Assembly (NCBI GenBank): GCA_021613335.1
Contig: JAJTWR010000236.1
Coordinates: 740,001-804,000 of the forward strand
DNA: 64,000 nt
DNA from: Whitmania pigra
Lineage: Eukaryota > Annelida > Clitellata > Hirudinida > Haemopidae
Direction of reading: 5' to 3'
The position numbers and the translations under genes were made by a program. Shown here piece by piece: positions 38,001 through 50,168 of the stretch. Each line of letters opens with the position of its first letter. Within the stretch, counting starts at the first letter, position 1. The notes below the pieces were generated by a model. It had not been told where the DNA came from and ran no database searches. It saw only the letters and a list, made by a program, of their open reading frames with translations.

Positions 38001-40446
38001 GCCAATAAAAAAAGACAACACATAATTAGCATCAATCAACCAAACAGCACGAACTACGATCTCAAGCTTACCCTGGCCGACTCTGCACTTTTCTCCTTCT
38101 CCAATGCGGTTAATCTCTCCTGCGAGACGTCGAGATGCGACGATAAAATCCTGCACTCGTCTGCCTTCAGTCGAACCATTTTATCCATTTCGCCTTTCAA
38201 TTCACAAAGCTGGTATAATGGAAATGAGACATTATCGTTAGTAATTTTATTAATTATAATTAAAGTTATTCTATATTTGTTATTATTATTATTGTTAATA
38301 ATATTAACTATTATATAGTACGTTAATATTCATTATTATTATATCTTTGAGAATATTTGTAACCACACATTTTATGGTTACTTGTGGAGTACCACAGTTT
38401 ACAATAACATCAACAACAGAGGAAGCCAACATTTTTGTGCTCGTTATCATTATTATTATTGATGCTATTATTAATATAAATAACGAATCAATAATGACAA
38501 TCTTACTACTAATACTACTACTATTACTACTTCTGATAATGATAATGATAATTATTATTATTATTATAAATACCATCGCAATTATAACCTCGTTCTGAAG
38601 AGTTTGAACCTGGTCACATTGTTCCATCTCGCACTCGCTCACCTGGAGCATCAGGTTGCACACCTGATTCCTTGCCTCCTCTTCATGTATAGAGGCCTTA
38701 ACAAGAAACAAATTAAATAACTTAAGAAGTAAATTAATTAATTTAAGAAGTAAATTAAATAACTTAAGAAGTAAATTAAATAACTTAAGAAGTAAATTAA
38801 ATAACTTAAGAAGTAAATTAAATAACTTAAGAAGTAAATTAAATAACTTAAGAAGTAAATTAAATAACTTAAGAAGTAAATTTTTTTTGATCTATTTTAT
38901 TAATCATCAAAATGAACAAAACAAATCAAACAAAAGAGACACCAATATACGGATTAATAAAGAACTCATGGATCAGCTTTAAGGAAACGCAAGCTTCCGC
39001 TAGCAAGCTGACCCTGAAATATCAATTAATTAAGAAAACGAATAATAAATTAAATAATTTAATGTGCCAATTAAAAACTCAGAATATTATTTAATGGATT
39101 TAATATTTGTATACTTATAAAATATTTCTCACATATCGATGCGTAATTAAAAACTGTATTATTTATGCAATAAAAATCGAGGGCCTACAAAACCCGATTC
39201 ACGAAAAAACAACAACATAACCGTACACTCAGAATCTGCTCAGACAGAACTTCATTGCAGGCAGACAACTCTTGTATCTTCTCCTGATACTCCTTTTCCA
39301 AGACTTTGGCATTCTTTCGTTCCTCGTCGAGGGTCTTCTTGAGGGTCGCGAGGTCACTTCTAAGGTCAACGATGACGGTTTGTTGCTCGGCACGTTGGTT
39401 CTCCAACTGCCGCTTCAGCTGGTGCTTCTCCTTATTGACTTCCTACGATCGGTCGTTCGATGTTTAAAGTTCGACTTTTAATTTTAACAAGTTGAGAATA
39501 AAAAATGTTTAAAATGTTGTTTTTCTGTTTAAGGATGATTGATGAACTTAATTAGTAAATAATTAAAAAAATAATTATTGTTTGATAAATAATAATAATT
39601 ATTATTCATTAATTATTAAATATTATTATAAATAAATACTTATTATTTATTATTATTATTATTAAATATTGTTATTAAACAGTTTTAAATTTTAAAAAAA
39701 TTAATTAATTTAAAATTATTAAAACACTTAAAGTGACAGCAGCAAATTGTTATCATTAACGAACAAATAATTTGTTAAACGTTGGAAATGATAAATATGC
39801 CTTGAATGGACTTAGAGTTCATCACTTGATATAAATTAAAAATAATTATCCAATTCAGTTTAATCACTTCTTGTTATGAAAATGCAACATGCCATATGCA
39901 AATATTGAATCTCAAAGTGAGTAAAAGAAATTTTTTCCTTCTCAAACTCACCTCCAACTTCTCCTTGGAAACTTCTTTCTCCTTCTCCAGCAACGCTTCC
40001 AGTTCGCTGCTTTTGTTCACCAAACTGATTCCGTACTGAGCGGCAGTCAGCAATTGCAGATCTTTTTCTTTTATTAAATTCTTCAAATGCTCCGTTTCTG
40101 ATTCGGGAAGAGCGTCAGATGCATCTGTTAGGAGCACTTTGCCGACAAAGTCCTCGTTCGACGACACAATTTTATCGCTTTCCGGGCAACCGTTAGTGCC
40201 GGTAGAGCAGACGTCTTCTGGCGGTATAAACTCCACGTCGTTGCTTGAATTTATATTTTGAAGTGATGAAAAGTTTCCAGACACCATGGTTTGGCAAATG
40301 TCGTCAGTGTTCATGCTGTTGAAGCGATTAAATTTCGTTTTTGTTCTTCTAATGATCCGTTCAGAGTTGAAAAATTCGCCGTTTAATAATTCTTGAACAT
40401 TTTCAGATAAGACGTCACTGAGAGCTTCGTTGGAATGACTAGACAT
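35022..40446 (-). CDS. BICDL1: BICD-family-like cargo adaptor (BICDR-1 type dynein adaptor)
   Basis: Ten coding exons, minus strand: 39952-40446, 39227-39442, 38589-38696, 38072-38209, 37204-37425, 36645-36833, 36110-36289, 35766-35896, 35440-35560, 35022-35168. They join in frame to 648 aa (human BICDL1 573). It is mostly coiled coil. Residues 135-139 (AAQYG, after KEKDLQLLT) are the CC1 box that contacts dynein light intermediate chain. SLFAELD at about 360-366 is the Spindly-type motif. EVYRQVKRL and the near-C-terminal EQKLQLSNQLEAWQNDMH are diagnostic of BICDR-1 rather than BICD or Spindly. Family members link dynein-dynactin to vesicle cargo such as Rab6 carriers. The first in-frame ATG (40446) is used as the start; the open frame extends upstream without another ATG. 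An intron minisatellite and an inverted exon copy lie inside the gene. Confidence 0.93.
37032..37101 (+). repeat. Inverted copy of the 3' end of BICDL1 exon 4 and its 5' splice site
   Basis: This 70-bp segment reads, on the plus strand, like the minus strand of 38045-38114, with two mismatches. It copies the last about 43 coding bases of exon 4 (ACTGGAGAAGGAGAAAAGTG), the GTAAGC donor and about 27 bp of intron. It lies in the intron after exon 5. In the primary transcript it is antisense to the exon-4 donor. Confidence 0.95.
38045..38114 (-). repeat. Parent arm of the inverted repeat (BICDL1 exon 4 end plus donor)
   Basis: Spans the end of coding exon 4 (38072-38209), its donor and the first 27 intron bases. 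It pairs with 37032-37101 around a loop of about 940 bp that contains all of exon 5. Confidence 0.95.
38711..38881. repeat. 21-bp minisatellite, about eight units, at a BICDL1 3' splice site
   Basis: The unit CTTAAGAAGTAAATTAAATAA is repeated at about 38721, 38741 (variant), 38763, 38784, 38805, 38826, 38847 and 38868. It begins about 15 bp from the exon-3 acceptor (exon upper edge 38696). It therefore occupies the branch-point and polypyrimidine region of that minus-strand intron. Each unit has a CTTAAG palindrome. It is a direct tandem repeat without spacers, so it is not a CRISPR array. Confidence 0.95.
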
Positions 40447-41166
40447 TGGCGACTTCGAAACAAACTGACCTAAAAAATGATCAATCTTCAATTTCCATGA
40501 ATTGTCGGTCACTACTGTCACGTGAACAGATCTCCAAATTGTACAACCTGTGTCACCGCTGTTTTAACAACAATACGATTTCTCCCACTTTATAAGCTTA
40601 CTTTTAAATTGCAGGAATACTTTGCTCCTAATATTCTCACTCGTGTTGAATTTCTTGTACAAAACATGAAGTATAATGACTGCTGATCAGACAAATCTCT
40701 AATTTACTATGTTCGAAGCATATGCGCAATCGCCAATCTCAAAACATTATCGCAACCAAAGTAACGAAGAATTCCACTACGGCGATGTTGATTGCAGAAA
40801 CAGACATCATCAGGTGAATTTTCATGATGCATTTTTATATTAATTTCTTTGTTTGAGTATACACACATTGTTTTAAAAGCACAATTTTTCTACATATGTC
40901 ATATAATTTTGAATAAATACTATTTCCTAGTGAGTAAATACGTTTTGTACCTAAAAAAACATTATTTTTTATTTTAAAATTTTACTTTCATTTTAAAGAT
41001 ATAAAATATTTGAAATGCTTTAGTAAAGATGCATTTACAGTTTTTATGTTTCTATGCAAATCATAAACATTGTTTCGCGAAAAGTTGGCTCTAAATTGGG
41101 AATTTTTCCTATGCGTTTATTTTGTTATCGGCTATTTGAAAAATTAACTAACCGAGAGATACAAAA
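40447..41166. promoter_or_regulatory. Divergent promoter interval, BICDL1 (-) / symplekin (+)
   Basis: Only 720 bp separate two start codons facing away from each other, so a shared or overlapping bidirectional promoter is likely. No TATA box stands out. A possible 5' UTR acceptor for the minus-strand gene (ATTTTTTAG) lies near 40471. Confidence 0.5.
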
Positions 41167-44100
41167 ATGAATTCACAGACAAAATCGACATATGAACGGA
41201 TTGTAGATCTTTTAAACCATGCTTCATTGATGTCCAAAGATGTGGATAAAATAACTAATCTCAAGATTGTTAGCCTTTATGCTGATTGATCATTTAATGT
41301 ATTTGTGACTTGCATGCGCCTTTTGTCAATGGTTGTTTGTCTTCAGGTAGAAGAATTAATTATAAACAAGGAGCCAAGTCTATTGGATAACTTTTTGGAA
41401 GTTAGTAATTTGCATACCAAGTTTAATTTTATCATAAATTGAAGTGAGAATGGTTACAATTTGAAACTTATATGTGCGTGTAAAGTATGCATATTATTTA
41501 TTATTAAATGTGATTTTTTTTGATACTCTGTAAAAGTCATGACTGACCACTACCAAACACTTCATTTTATGAATGCCAAAATATTAAAGCCCATGTCGAA
41601 CTATTTAGTTGCGTCATGAATTCTACATTTATGCAATTGCAATGCATATGGATTTAAATATGTGATGATGCAAGGATGTTTAACAACCTTTTACTCCCAG
41701 GAAATGCTGGCCTTCCAGACGGATCGCTCCGTGGAAGTGAAGAAATACATTGTTCATTTCATGGCCGTTGCTGGGTAATTTGAGCCTTTTATTAATATCT
41801 TTTATTAACCAAAGCAGACCCAAAAGAAATATGATTTATTTTTTATAACATTCATTATGGCAATGAGTTATAATAAAAATAATAATTATCGTCATTGTTG
41901 ATCAATTTTTCCACTAGAAAAACCGATGCAGAATTGTTGCCGAAAATTGTGAGCAGCATGATGCTGATGATGTCGGAGGAGAACGTGAACATCGTGAAAG
42001 TCCTCATTTTGAACATGTCGCACGTCTTCAAGTCTGTACTGAAGGTTGGTTAGCAATAATCATCGTAATAGCAATATTAATAATCATCGTAATCACAATA
42101 TTAATAATCATCGTAATCACAATAATAATCGTTAGGGTTACTTGTTAACTTCTGCTGTCTTAAAGTTGGCTTTGTTTTTTAAATGGAAATCTTTCGCTTA
42201 ATTTATATAATAATTAGTAATTTGATGTTTTGGCTTCATATTCTCTTTTACTATTCCCGTGATGCATGTTTCCTATTTCCAATTTCCAAAATGACAATCA
42301 AGCATTCTTATTAACATTGCATGTAATTCAAATTAGTAGTTATTGCGTTAATTCTAATGCCAAATGGTTACAATAATAACCGTACGTGGCACATTTGTAA
42401 TTGTAAGCAACAAGTAATGCTGACACTTTCTAGTGGTGGTTTATGACTTTGCAAACTGAATTGCAAACATGGTACACATCTCAAATCATCAATTGCAGCA
42501 ACTTACATAAGCCTCTGAGTTAATTTACAGTTCAGTGCATCATAGATGATCATGATCGACAAATAATAATATTTTTATACGCCATAATAATAATATTTAC
42601 CGACTTAAATAATGATAATAATAATAATAATATTAAAAGTGAATTTAAATCTGATTTAAATTCTCTTTGACAGTGGATTGCGACGACTCGCTCGGTCACG
42701 GAGAACATGACCAAGACATGGACTCAGGCTCTTTACATGATCGGAGTGGTCAGCGAGTTCATCGATTCTGAGAACGAAGGGTCAGTGATGATTAGTAATT
42801 AGTAATTAAGTTTGTAATTAATCATTTAATAATCATCTCCATAAGAATAATAATAATCATCATCATAATCACTACAGTAATCAAAATCAGTGTCAGTGGC
42901 AATTCTTAACCTGAATCTGTAATTAAACACTTTGATCGTAAATTATTACTTATTAATAAATTAACATTTAAATGACTCTTGTCCAGGTTAAGAAGCAATG
43001 CAATCAAGTTTCTCGAGATTGTTGTTCTCGCTCTGTCCAAGCCACCGGAGGTTATCGATGGCTCATTAAGCCATGAATATTTAATGACCGTGCTAACACT
43101 TGAATATTTAACGAGCACGCTAATCAATGATTATTTAACTAGCACGGCAATTAAACTCTACTCATTCCTCTTCAGGATCTCGAGTCGATTCGACCGAGCA
43201 ACAACAAGGGTCCTGCCTACCAGGATGACGTCAACCTTTCCCTTGTACCACCAGGTCATCAGACTCTGAAAGTTGATAGGCTGGAGATGGAGGGCAAGAA
43301 GTCTTTTGAAAAGTTATTGGCCTACCAATCATCCGTTCACATATCTAGGTCGGTGAAGTTGATTGGCTGTCGTTAAAATTAGAGACAGTTCGAGCCATTT
43401 TTAGCAATTTATTTTTTTGAGAGAATTTTAGTTTAATTTCTATAACTTCGATATGATTGAAGGCTTTTCTTTTGAATGAGTGTGTACAAAAATATTTAGT
43501 AATTGTAGTAGCAGTAGTAGTAGCTGTCTTTATGTTTATAATTTGTTTTTTTTGTAACTACGCGATTAGCATAAACCTGATAACGGCCATGAGTTCGATG
43601 ACCACCATCGCCAAACTACGACCCACATTCCTCGATCAGGTCCTCCAAGGCTTTGAGTCGCTGCATGGTGAGAATTTGATTTTAATTTTAATTGTTTGTC
43701 ATGAAAATGACAATTAATGTCTGCATTGGGGTTAAAAGAACATGTTACAACAAAATGCCTTAACACTTTTACTCCATACCTGCTAATGTGTAGTGATTAT
43801 CTATTAATGCAGCTAAATATTACATTCTCATCAAGTAGTCTCATCAGTACAGTCATTATCGACAGAAACATCTTAAAACTGAATTTTCTCAAAACACATC
43901 TATATCATCACTCCTATCCTCTTTCATTCATTTCTTCCTTAAATTACATATTTCTTGAATTTACAATGTAAATTTACAAATGTAAAGTTAATTATTAAAA
44001 CCTTCTATTCGCACAGTCAACTTGCCTCCTACACTGACCAAGTCTCAGGTGAGCAGCGTCAGGAAGCAGCTGAAGATGCAACTTCTTGCCATTTTGCGTC

Positions 44101-47100
44101 TGCCAGCTGCCATCGACTACCAGCAAAACATTGCCATCCTTCTTACTGATCTTGGAGCCAGCCAATCAGAGGTAGGCATTCATACATTCACCTGTTTGTA
44201 TTTATTATATTAGAATTTTAATTATCTGCTATCATCCTCGTGATAGATATATTTTTGGTTGGGAAGGCAATATTCATTCTTATCGACTATTTGTGGATAA
44301 GACGTAAACATTGAAATTGATGTTTATCTGTTGAAACACTTATTATATGATGAGATTATGATGGAGAATCATGCAAAATGTTTGGTACTTCGAGCATTCT
44401 GCTGTGTGCATAAGTTACAAATTGTTGTACTAATATGAATAAAATTATCAAAAGTAGTTTAACAAGTTTGTATGGTTTGGAATGCTAATTGGATAAAAAA
44501 AAAATATATAAAGAACCAAGCAGCCAAATTGTTAACATGAGCTTACTATTATTATTAATGGTTTATTATTACCGTCACAATACCTCCACTTCTTCAGATC
44601 ATGAAGAACATGCCGAGAGCGGACAACACGAGGAAGAGAAAAGCAGACGACAATTCCATCAATTTGAAGAAGGCTAAAATGGAACCGGTCAATGTGAGTT
44701 CTGTTTATTAAAATAATTTGTTTTACAATAAATATATTATTACAATTAATTCATCACAGACTTATCAAGATGGAGAAAATTCAATGGATTATGAGGAAAC
44801 CAATCTTTTACCACCAGCCCCCTCAAAACCTCAGGTGCCCCCGTCGAGCACATCATCGACAGGTAAAGTCCCCTCGGTCGCTCCTTCCCTCGGCGACATT
44901 CAGCAGTCGGAAGAAACCTCGAAACATCAGTCGGCCGTCGACGTGACGGCAGACGATCTGATCCATCGTCTCACTCCGCAGAACGTGGCCAATCTCGTTC
45001 TCGTGAGCATGACGGTTCTGCCGGATCAAATGCCACCCTCCTTCCAGTCCACTTACACCCCCATAGCGGCCGCAGGCACCCCCGTCCAGATCAGGCACCT
45101 GGCCCGCTTACTGGCCGCTCAGCTGACCAATGCCAGGCTGGGAAAGGGCTACGAAATGGAAGAGGCTCAACGGAGGACTTGCAAAGAAGAACCGGAAGAC
45201 GTTGCCGAATTCTCGAAGCAGATCGAGGAGCAGCAGATCATCGAGACGGTATTGTGCGGTTCGGTCGTCAACAGCAACGAAGTCGCCGCCATCGAGATCG
45301 AGCACGAAGAAGAGGAAGTCTTGCCGGTAGCGTCTGCCATACAACCTGTCAGAAAGAGGGTCGTTCAGTTCAACGTCGAGCAGGCCTTGCAACCAATGAG
45401 CAAGGAGGAAGTGGCAAGCCACGTTCGTTACTTGTCCGAAAGACTCCTGGGTTTGTATTTAGCAGATTGTTCGAACGAGTGACGAATGGATTCGTTGTCG
45501 TGTTAATTTTTTACTGTTTATAATTAATTTTGTGTTAATTTTATAATAATAAATTAATTAATAATCGATTACTTCAGAATCACCGGACGTGGGATCAGTC
45601 AGTGACTCAAAGAGAATCTTGAACATGAAGATATGCTCCTCGAGCAAAGACATTAAAAATGGTTAACCAACCTAACTAATAAACTAATAAATACTTTACT
45701 ATGTTTAATACGATTGTTTATATATTTATGTTATATATATAATTATTCATATAGTAAACTAGTATAAATAACATAAGTAAATACTTTTGTTTATGTATAT
45801 CAGTTGTATTATTTTCTACATTTGTCTGAAAATTATAATAGCAGATTATATTTGTTCTTTTCCATCCAGAATATCTTCAGAGAGTGTTTTCCGACCTGAA
45901 AAACTACTGGAGCATGGCCATGTCCCTGATCTTCGACGAGTACCTCAACTACAAGGCAGCCTTGAGGAAGGCTTCCGTCAGTCCATCTGCGAAGAAGGAG
46001 CAACAAAAGCTGCTGGAGAAGTACGAAGAATGCGTGACAGTCGTACTCACGGAGATTCTCGACAGGCCCGAACTGATGGACGAGTGAGTCGATTACGACT
46101 TGGTTGTTTTCTGCTTATATTGGTTAATTAGAAAAATTAATTATGATAAGCGATGGTAGCTTTGCTAAAGAAAGGCTAGCCTCCTAGCTTGCTGATGCAT
46201 CATGAATAATTTATTCATAATAAATATATCATTAGAAATTGAAGTTGATTAACATATTTCCCCACCAATAGGAATGTCCTTCATGACTTCATCTTTGAAT
46301 TGCCCCTGCTTACAGTCAGCATAATTAATGTCTTGAAGGACTGCTGCCAGGATGAGGTGAGCAGATCTATTACTTAATTAATCATAATATTATTAACGTT
46401 ATCATCAAGTAATTATAACATCATAAACTGATCACAATATTATTATTATTAACTAATTTTAATTTTATTTTAATCATACCTTTTACATTGTTACATTATA
46501 TATTTCAACGAGTAATTATTACTATTATAACTTTAATGCAGACGCACGCCTACGCAAGCATGGTTACCCTGAAAGAACTGATTCTCAAGCGACCTCTGCT
46601 CAAAGAGGAATGCCTCAACTTACTACTCTCCTTCTCGACCAATGAAAAATCAGAGGTGAGCATTTGCATAATTTATGATGATCTACGATAGCCTGCATCA
46701 CTTAAATTTTTATCATTTTAAAATTTAATCCGTTCGTTGTTCGTTCCAGGTGCGACAGAATGCCTTGAAGATGATCAAGAACCTGTACGAGAGTTCGGAC
46801 CTCGAGCAGACTGTCGAGGTGAGAAACGAAACGAAAACCATTTCAGTGATGATTAGTTTTAGGAAAATAATTACTCTGTTGTCTCTAGGGGCAAATCACA
46901 AATAATAATTAACAACTTTAATAACAATAAAAATAATAACATTTATTATAAAAATAATAATGTAATGTTTACATAAATTACAGTAAGTGACCAATGATGT
47001 TGTTATTTATTAGTAATAAGTTATTAAAATTAGTTATTGTTGTTCGTTGCACTTAAAACAATAACTAATGATTAATGCTGTTAGTGTTAGTCTTTGTCAT

Positions 47101-48193
47101 TAGCAGCTGCTCTTAAAACATTTGAGTAATTATTATCCTTAAACAATGAGACAAAGCTCATCAGAAATGATGATAATGATTGTGATGATGATGATGATGA
47201 TGATGATGATAACTCAACTCGGGGCATAGATAATAAAGTTGTTTTAAAATCCTCTCCTAACAGGATCATGCTATGGTGCTCCTAAAACATCTGTTGAGTC
47301 CAACCCCTCCTCCTGAACTCTTGAACGAGGCAGACAACGGTGAGATAGATTGATAGATTATTTTACCTTTTTCGATGTTTGATAGGGAAATAAATGAATA
47401 AACATATGTAGTAACTTATTTACTTCCTGCAATATGGTATTAACAATATTAAGTATTAGCTCATTAAGTAGCACGATAGCACATGTATATATTCAATTAG
47501 CATCAATATTAACACATATCGATGTTATCAATATTAAGAGAATACCTTAATGTGCATTAATCAAACTCATTTTCCATTGGTCAGCTTCAGATGCGGCATG
47601 GTCGGACGAACCAATCAGGATGTGCCTTTATTTGTACCTGGCCCTCCTCCCTGCCAGACACAAACTCATCCACGAGTTGGCCAGTGTCTACACAAGTTCT
47701 TCGAGCGAAATCAAGAGAGTCATTCTTAGGGTTATAGAGACGCCCGTGAGTTTACAGTTTACGGAGTTTATCAGTTATAATTTATGTAAATTATTATCTT
47801 TTATGAGCTCATGCTGCTGGCTTAACATGGCTAACATGAGTGTAACTACTTGTTATGAGTTACAATATTGCAATATATATTTAACGTATGTATTTATTAT
47901 TATTAATAATTAATTAACAATTAATATTATTAAAAATATAGGTCAAGGGGATGGGCATGGATTCACCTGAACTGCTCCTATTGGTTGAAAATTGCCCAAA
48001 GGGGGCGGAGACGTTGGTGACCAGAGTGATTCACATCTTGACGGACAAAGGTGGTGATTTTATAAATTCAAAACATGATTCAAGTGACCACATTACTATT
48101 TATTTCAACACTCTTAACATTTATTATGAAAAATCATTGCCATTATTTATGAATAAATTATCATCATAGTTGTTGTTGTTATGATGGTAATGA

Positions 48194-48228
<35 letters not shown>

Positions 48229-50087
48229 TATTAATTGCAAGATAATATAATATCGTGCATAACAAATTAAACCTTCATTGCAGTGGTTCCATCACCTGAA
48301 CTGGTCAACAAGGTGAGGGACTTGTACCAGAGGAGAGTGTCTGATGTCCGGTTCCTCATACCCGTCCTTAACGGACTCACCAAGGTTTGTACAAGGATTA
48401 CAAGACGTTGCATAAACGTTCACATTTACTTTTAGGGGTTATGAAAGAATAGTTTAGGGGTTAATAAGATTTATTACTTAAGTTTATATTCAATAAATTT
48501 ACTATTTATAGGTTTATTGCTTATATTTATTTGCAAGTTTATTACTTATTATTATTAGTATTTATAAATTAATTTCTGAGGCAATTGCACATTTTATCAA
48601 CTAAATGGTCGACTGACTTTTTACAGAACGAGGTGATCGCCGCTCTACCGAAGTTGATAAAGTTGAATCCGGTCGTGGTCAAAGAGGTCTTTAACAGACT
48701 GCTTGGAGTTAATGGTTAGCTGAAGGACTAAACCTTTTTATTGTCTAACTTCTTACTACGACTGTTCACTCGCTGTAATGTGCAATGTTTAACTGATTAA
48801 ATTCTGTTTGTAGCCTGCATAAATAGAGTTTAGTGTTATAATTAAGTCATTATCATTTAATGCTTGATATTTTATATTTGGTTTTATATTTATTAATGCG
48901 AAAGTAAATGTTATAGTCAATATGTTGAACATGTGACATTGATTACTCTAATGCTATTAATGACTTTGATGATGACTGATGATACAGGTCAGGAATGTAG
49001 ACCCTCCTCCCTGAGTCCTACAGAACTTCTGGTCACCCTTCACACGCTCGACCCTGCCAAGGCGGACATGAAGGCCATCATAAAAGGTCAGGCACATTGA
49101 TATACCCATTTTAATTAATTTTTTATTATAATCACAAAGTACAAAGAACATTTTCTCCTTCTAACGTCGCCGTTTTAAACCGACAGCATGCAACCTCTGC
49201 TTCGTCGAGAAGTCCGTCTACACCCAAGAGGTCCTAGCAGGGGTGATGCAACAACTGATGGAAATAAATCCGTTGCCAACCCTTCTCATGAGAACTGTCA
49301 TCCAGTCGCTCGCCACCTACCCGAAGCTCACCGGATATGTACTCAACATACTTCAGAGGCTCATATCGAAGCAGGTTTGTTGTTGTTGCTATGGTTACGA
49401 GGGCGACCTTTAGGCGCCTTTTGTGACTTATTGTAAACGTTTTTATGGTCTGATTGAATCTTAGATCAACTTTAGCTGACTTTGTTCACCTTAATGACAT
49501 TGCTAATATTGTAATAAAATTATAATGTTAAGTAATCTTTTAATTATATGATGTGAGTTGAAAATTTATTGAACTTTATTCAATTTATTGTTTTTTTAGG
49601 TGTGGAGAAACAAAAGAGTTTGGGAGGGATTTGTTAGGTGTTGCCAGAGAACGAGGCCTCAGTCATTTCAGGTTCTGCCTTTCTTCATACTGATTAAATC
49701 TGATTATTTTGCGACCATTATTGCTATTATTATTATTATCGCTTTGTATCCAAATAATCTAATAATAAAATGTCACCATTAATGGCTCTTATATTAGCAT
49801 TGAAGATTCCCTTCATTAAAACTCAATCCCAAAAATCCCTGCAGGTGCTACTACAACTTCCACCAACACAGCTCAAAGATGCCTTCATCCTCTGCCCTGA
49901 CCTAAGGGAGCCTCTCCTTAACCACGTCATCGCCCTAACCCCCCACCAGAGGGCACACATTCCCAAGGCCATCATGTCCGTCCTCGAGAAGCCGCCCACC
50001 GGAAACCCGCAGGGGTCGACGGATCAAGGGAAGTTGAAACTCAACGAAGGAGAAGATAAAAGTGTTGCACAGGTTGGTTGCTGTTGA
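41167..50087 (+). CDS. SYMPK: Symplekin, scaffold of mRNA 3'-end processing
   Basis: Twenty-five coding exons: 41167-41268, 41347-41400, 41701-41774, 41918-42044, 42674-42780, 42987-43050, 43176-43348, 43570-43667, 44017-44171, 44598-44693, 44760-45450, 45578-45661, 45870-46083, 46272-46356, 46542-46655, 46750-46818, 47264-47339, 47591-47745, 47942-48050, 48284-48384, 48627-48714, 48988-49086, 49187-49374, 49600-49671, 49845-50087. All phases agree and give 1145 aa (human 1274). The N-terminal HEAT domain (about 1-318), which binds Ssu72 in known symplekins, includes PSLLDNFLE and [16 protein letters not shown] bipartite basic signal follows (about 328-345, TRKRKADD to LKKAKM). The C-terminal half contains [34 protein letters not shown] and [18 protein letters not shown]. 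Symplekin holds together CPSF/CstF and the histone pre-mRNA cleavage machinery in the nucleus. Exon 12 is the least conserved; its place rests on frame and splice signals. The C-terminal tail after [13 protein letters not shown] is shorter than in human. Confidence 0.97.
42050..42132. repeat. Three-copy 24-27-bp tandem repeat in symplekin intron 4
   Basis: AATAATCATCGTAAT with CACAATATT linkers occurs three times just after the exon-4 donor. It appears to be a simple intronic repeat. Confidence 0.8.
43068..43150. repeat. Degenerate three-copy repeat filling a 125-bp symplekin intron
   Basis: Units of about 33 bp built on TGAATATTTAA and GCACGCTAA/GTGCTAACA occur three times within the short intron 43051-43175. 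The repeat makes up most of the intron. Confidence 0.6.
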
Positions 50088-50162
50088 ATGTCTGCTATGG
50101 AGCATCATTCAGATTCATACTGCGGTACTATAATGTGGTTCAATAATCTATTTTAAATGAAA

Positions 50163-50168
50163 ATAAAA
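50163..50168 (+). terminator. Candidate symplekin polyadenylation signal
   Basis: AATAAA about 75 nt after the symplekin stop codon. Confidence 0.6.

Noticed and set aside
38711..38881. CRISPR-like array
   Set aside because: Direct 21-bp tandem repeat without variable spacers, in an animal intron.
40446..40521. Upstream start for the BICDL1-type protein at 40521
   Set aside because: The codon there is GTG, and an ATTTTTTAG acceptor-like site lies in between; the first in-frame ATG at 40446 was chosen.
45108..45523. Open frames overlapping 45.1-45.5 kb on both strands
   Set aside because: Shadows of symplekin exon 11, whose frame is supported by conservation and splice phase.
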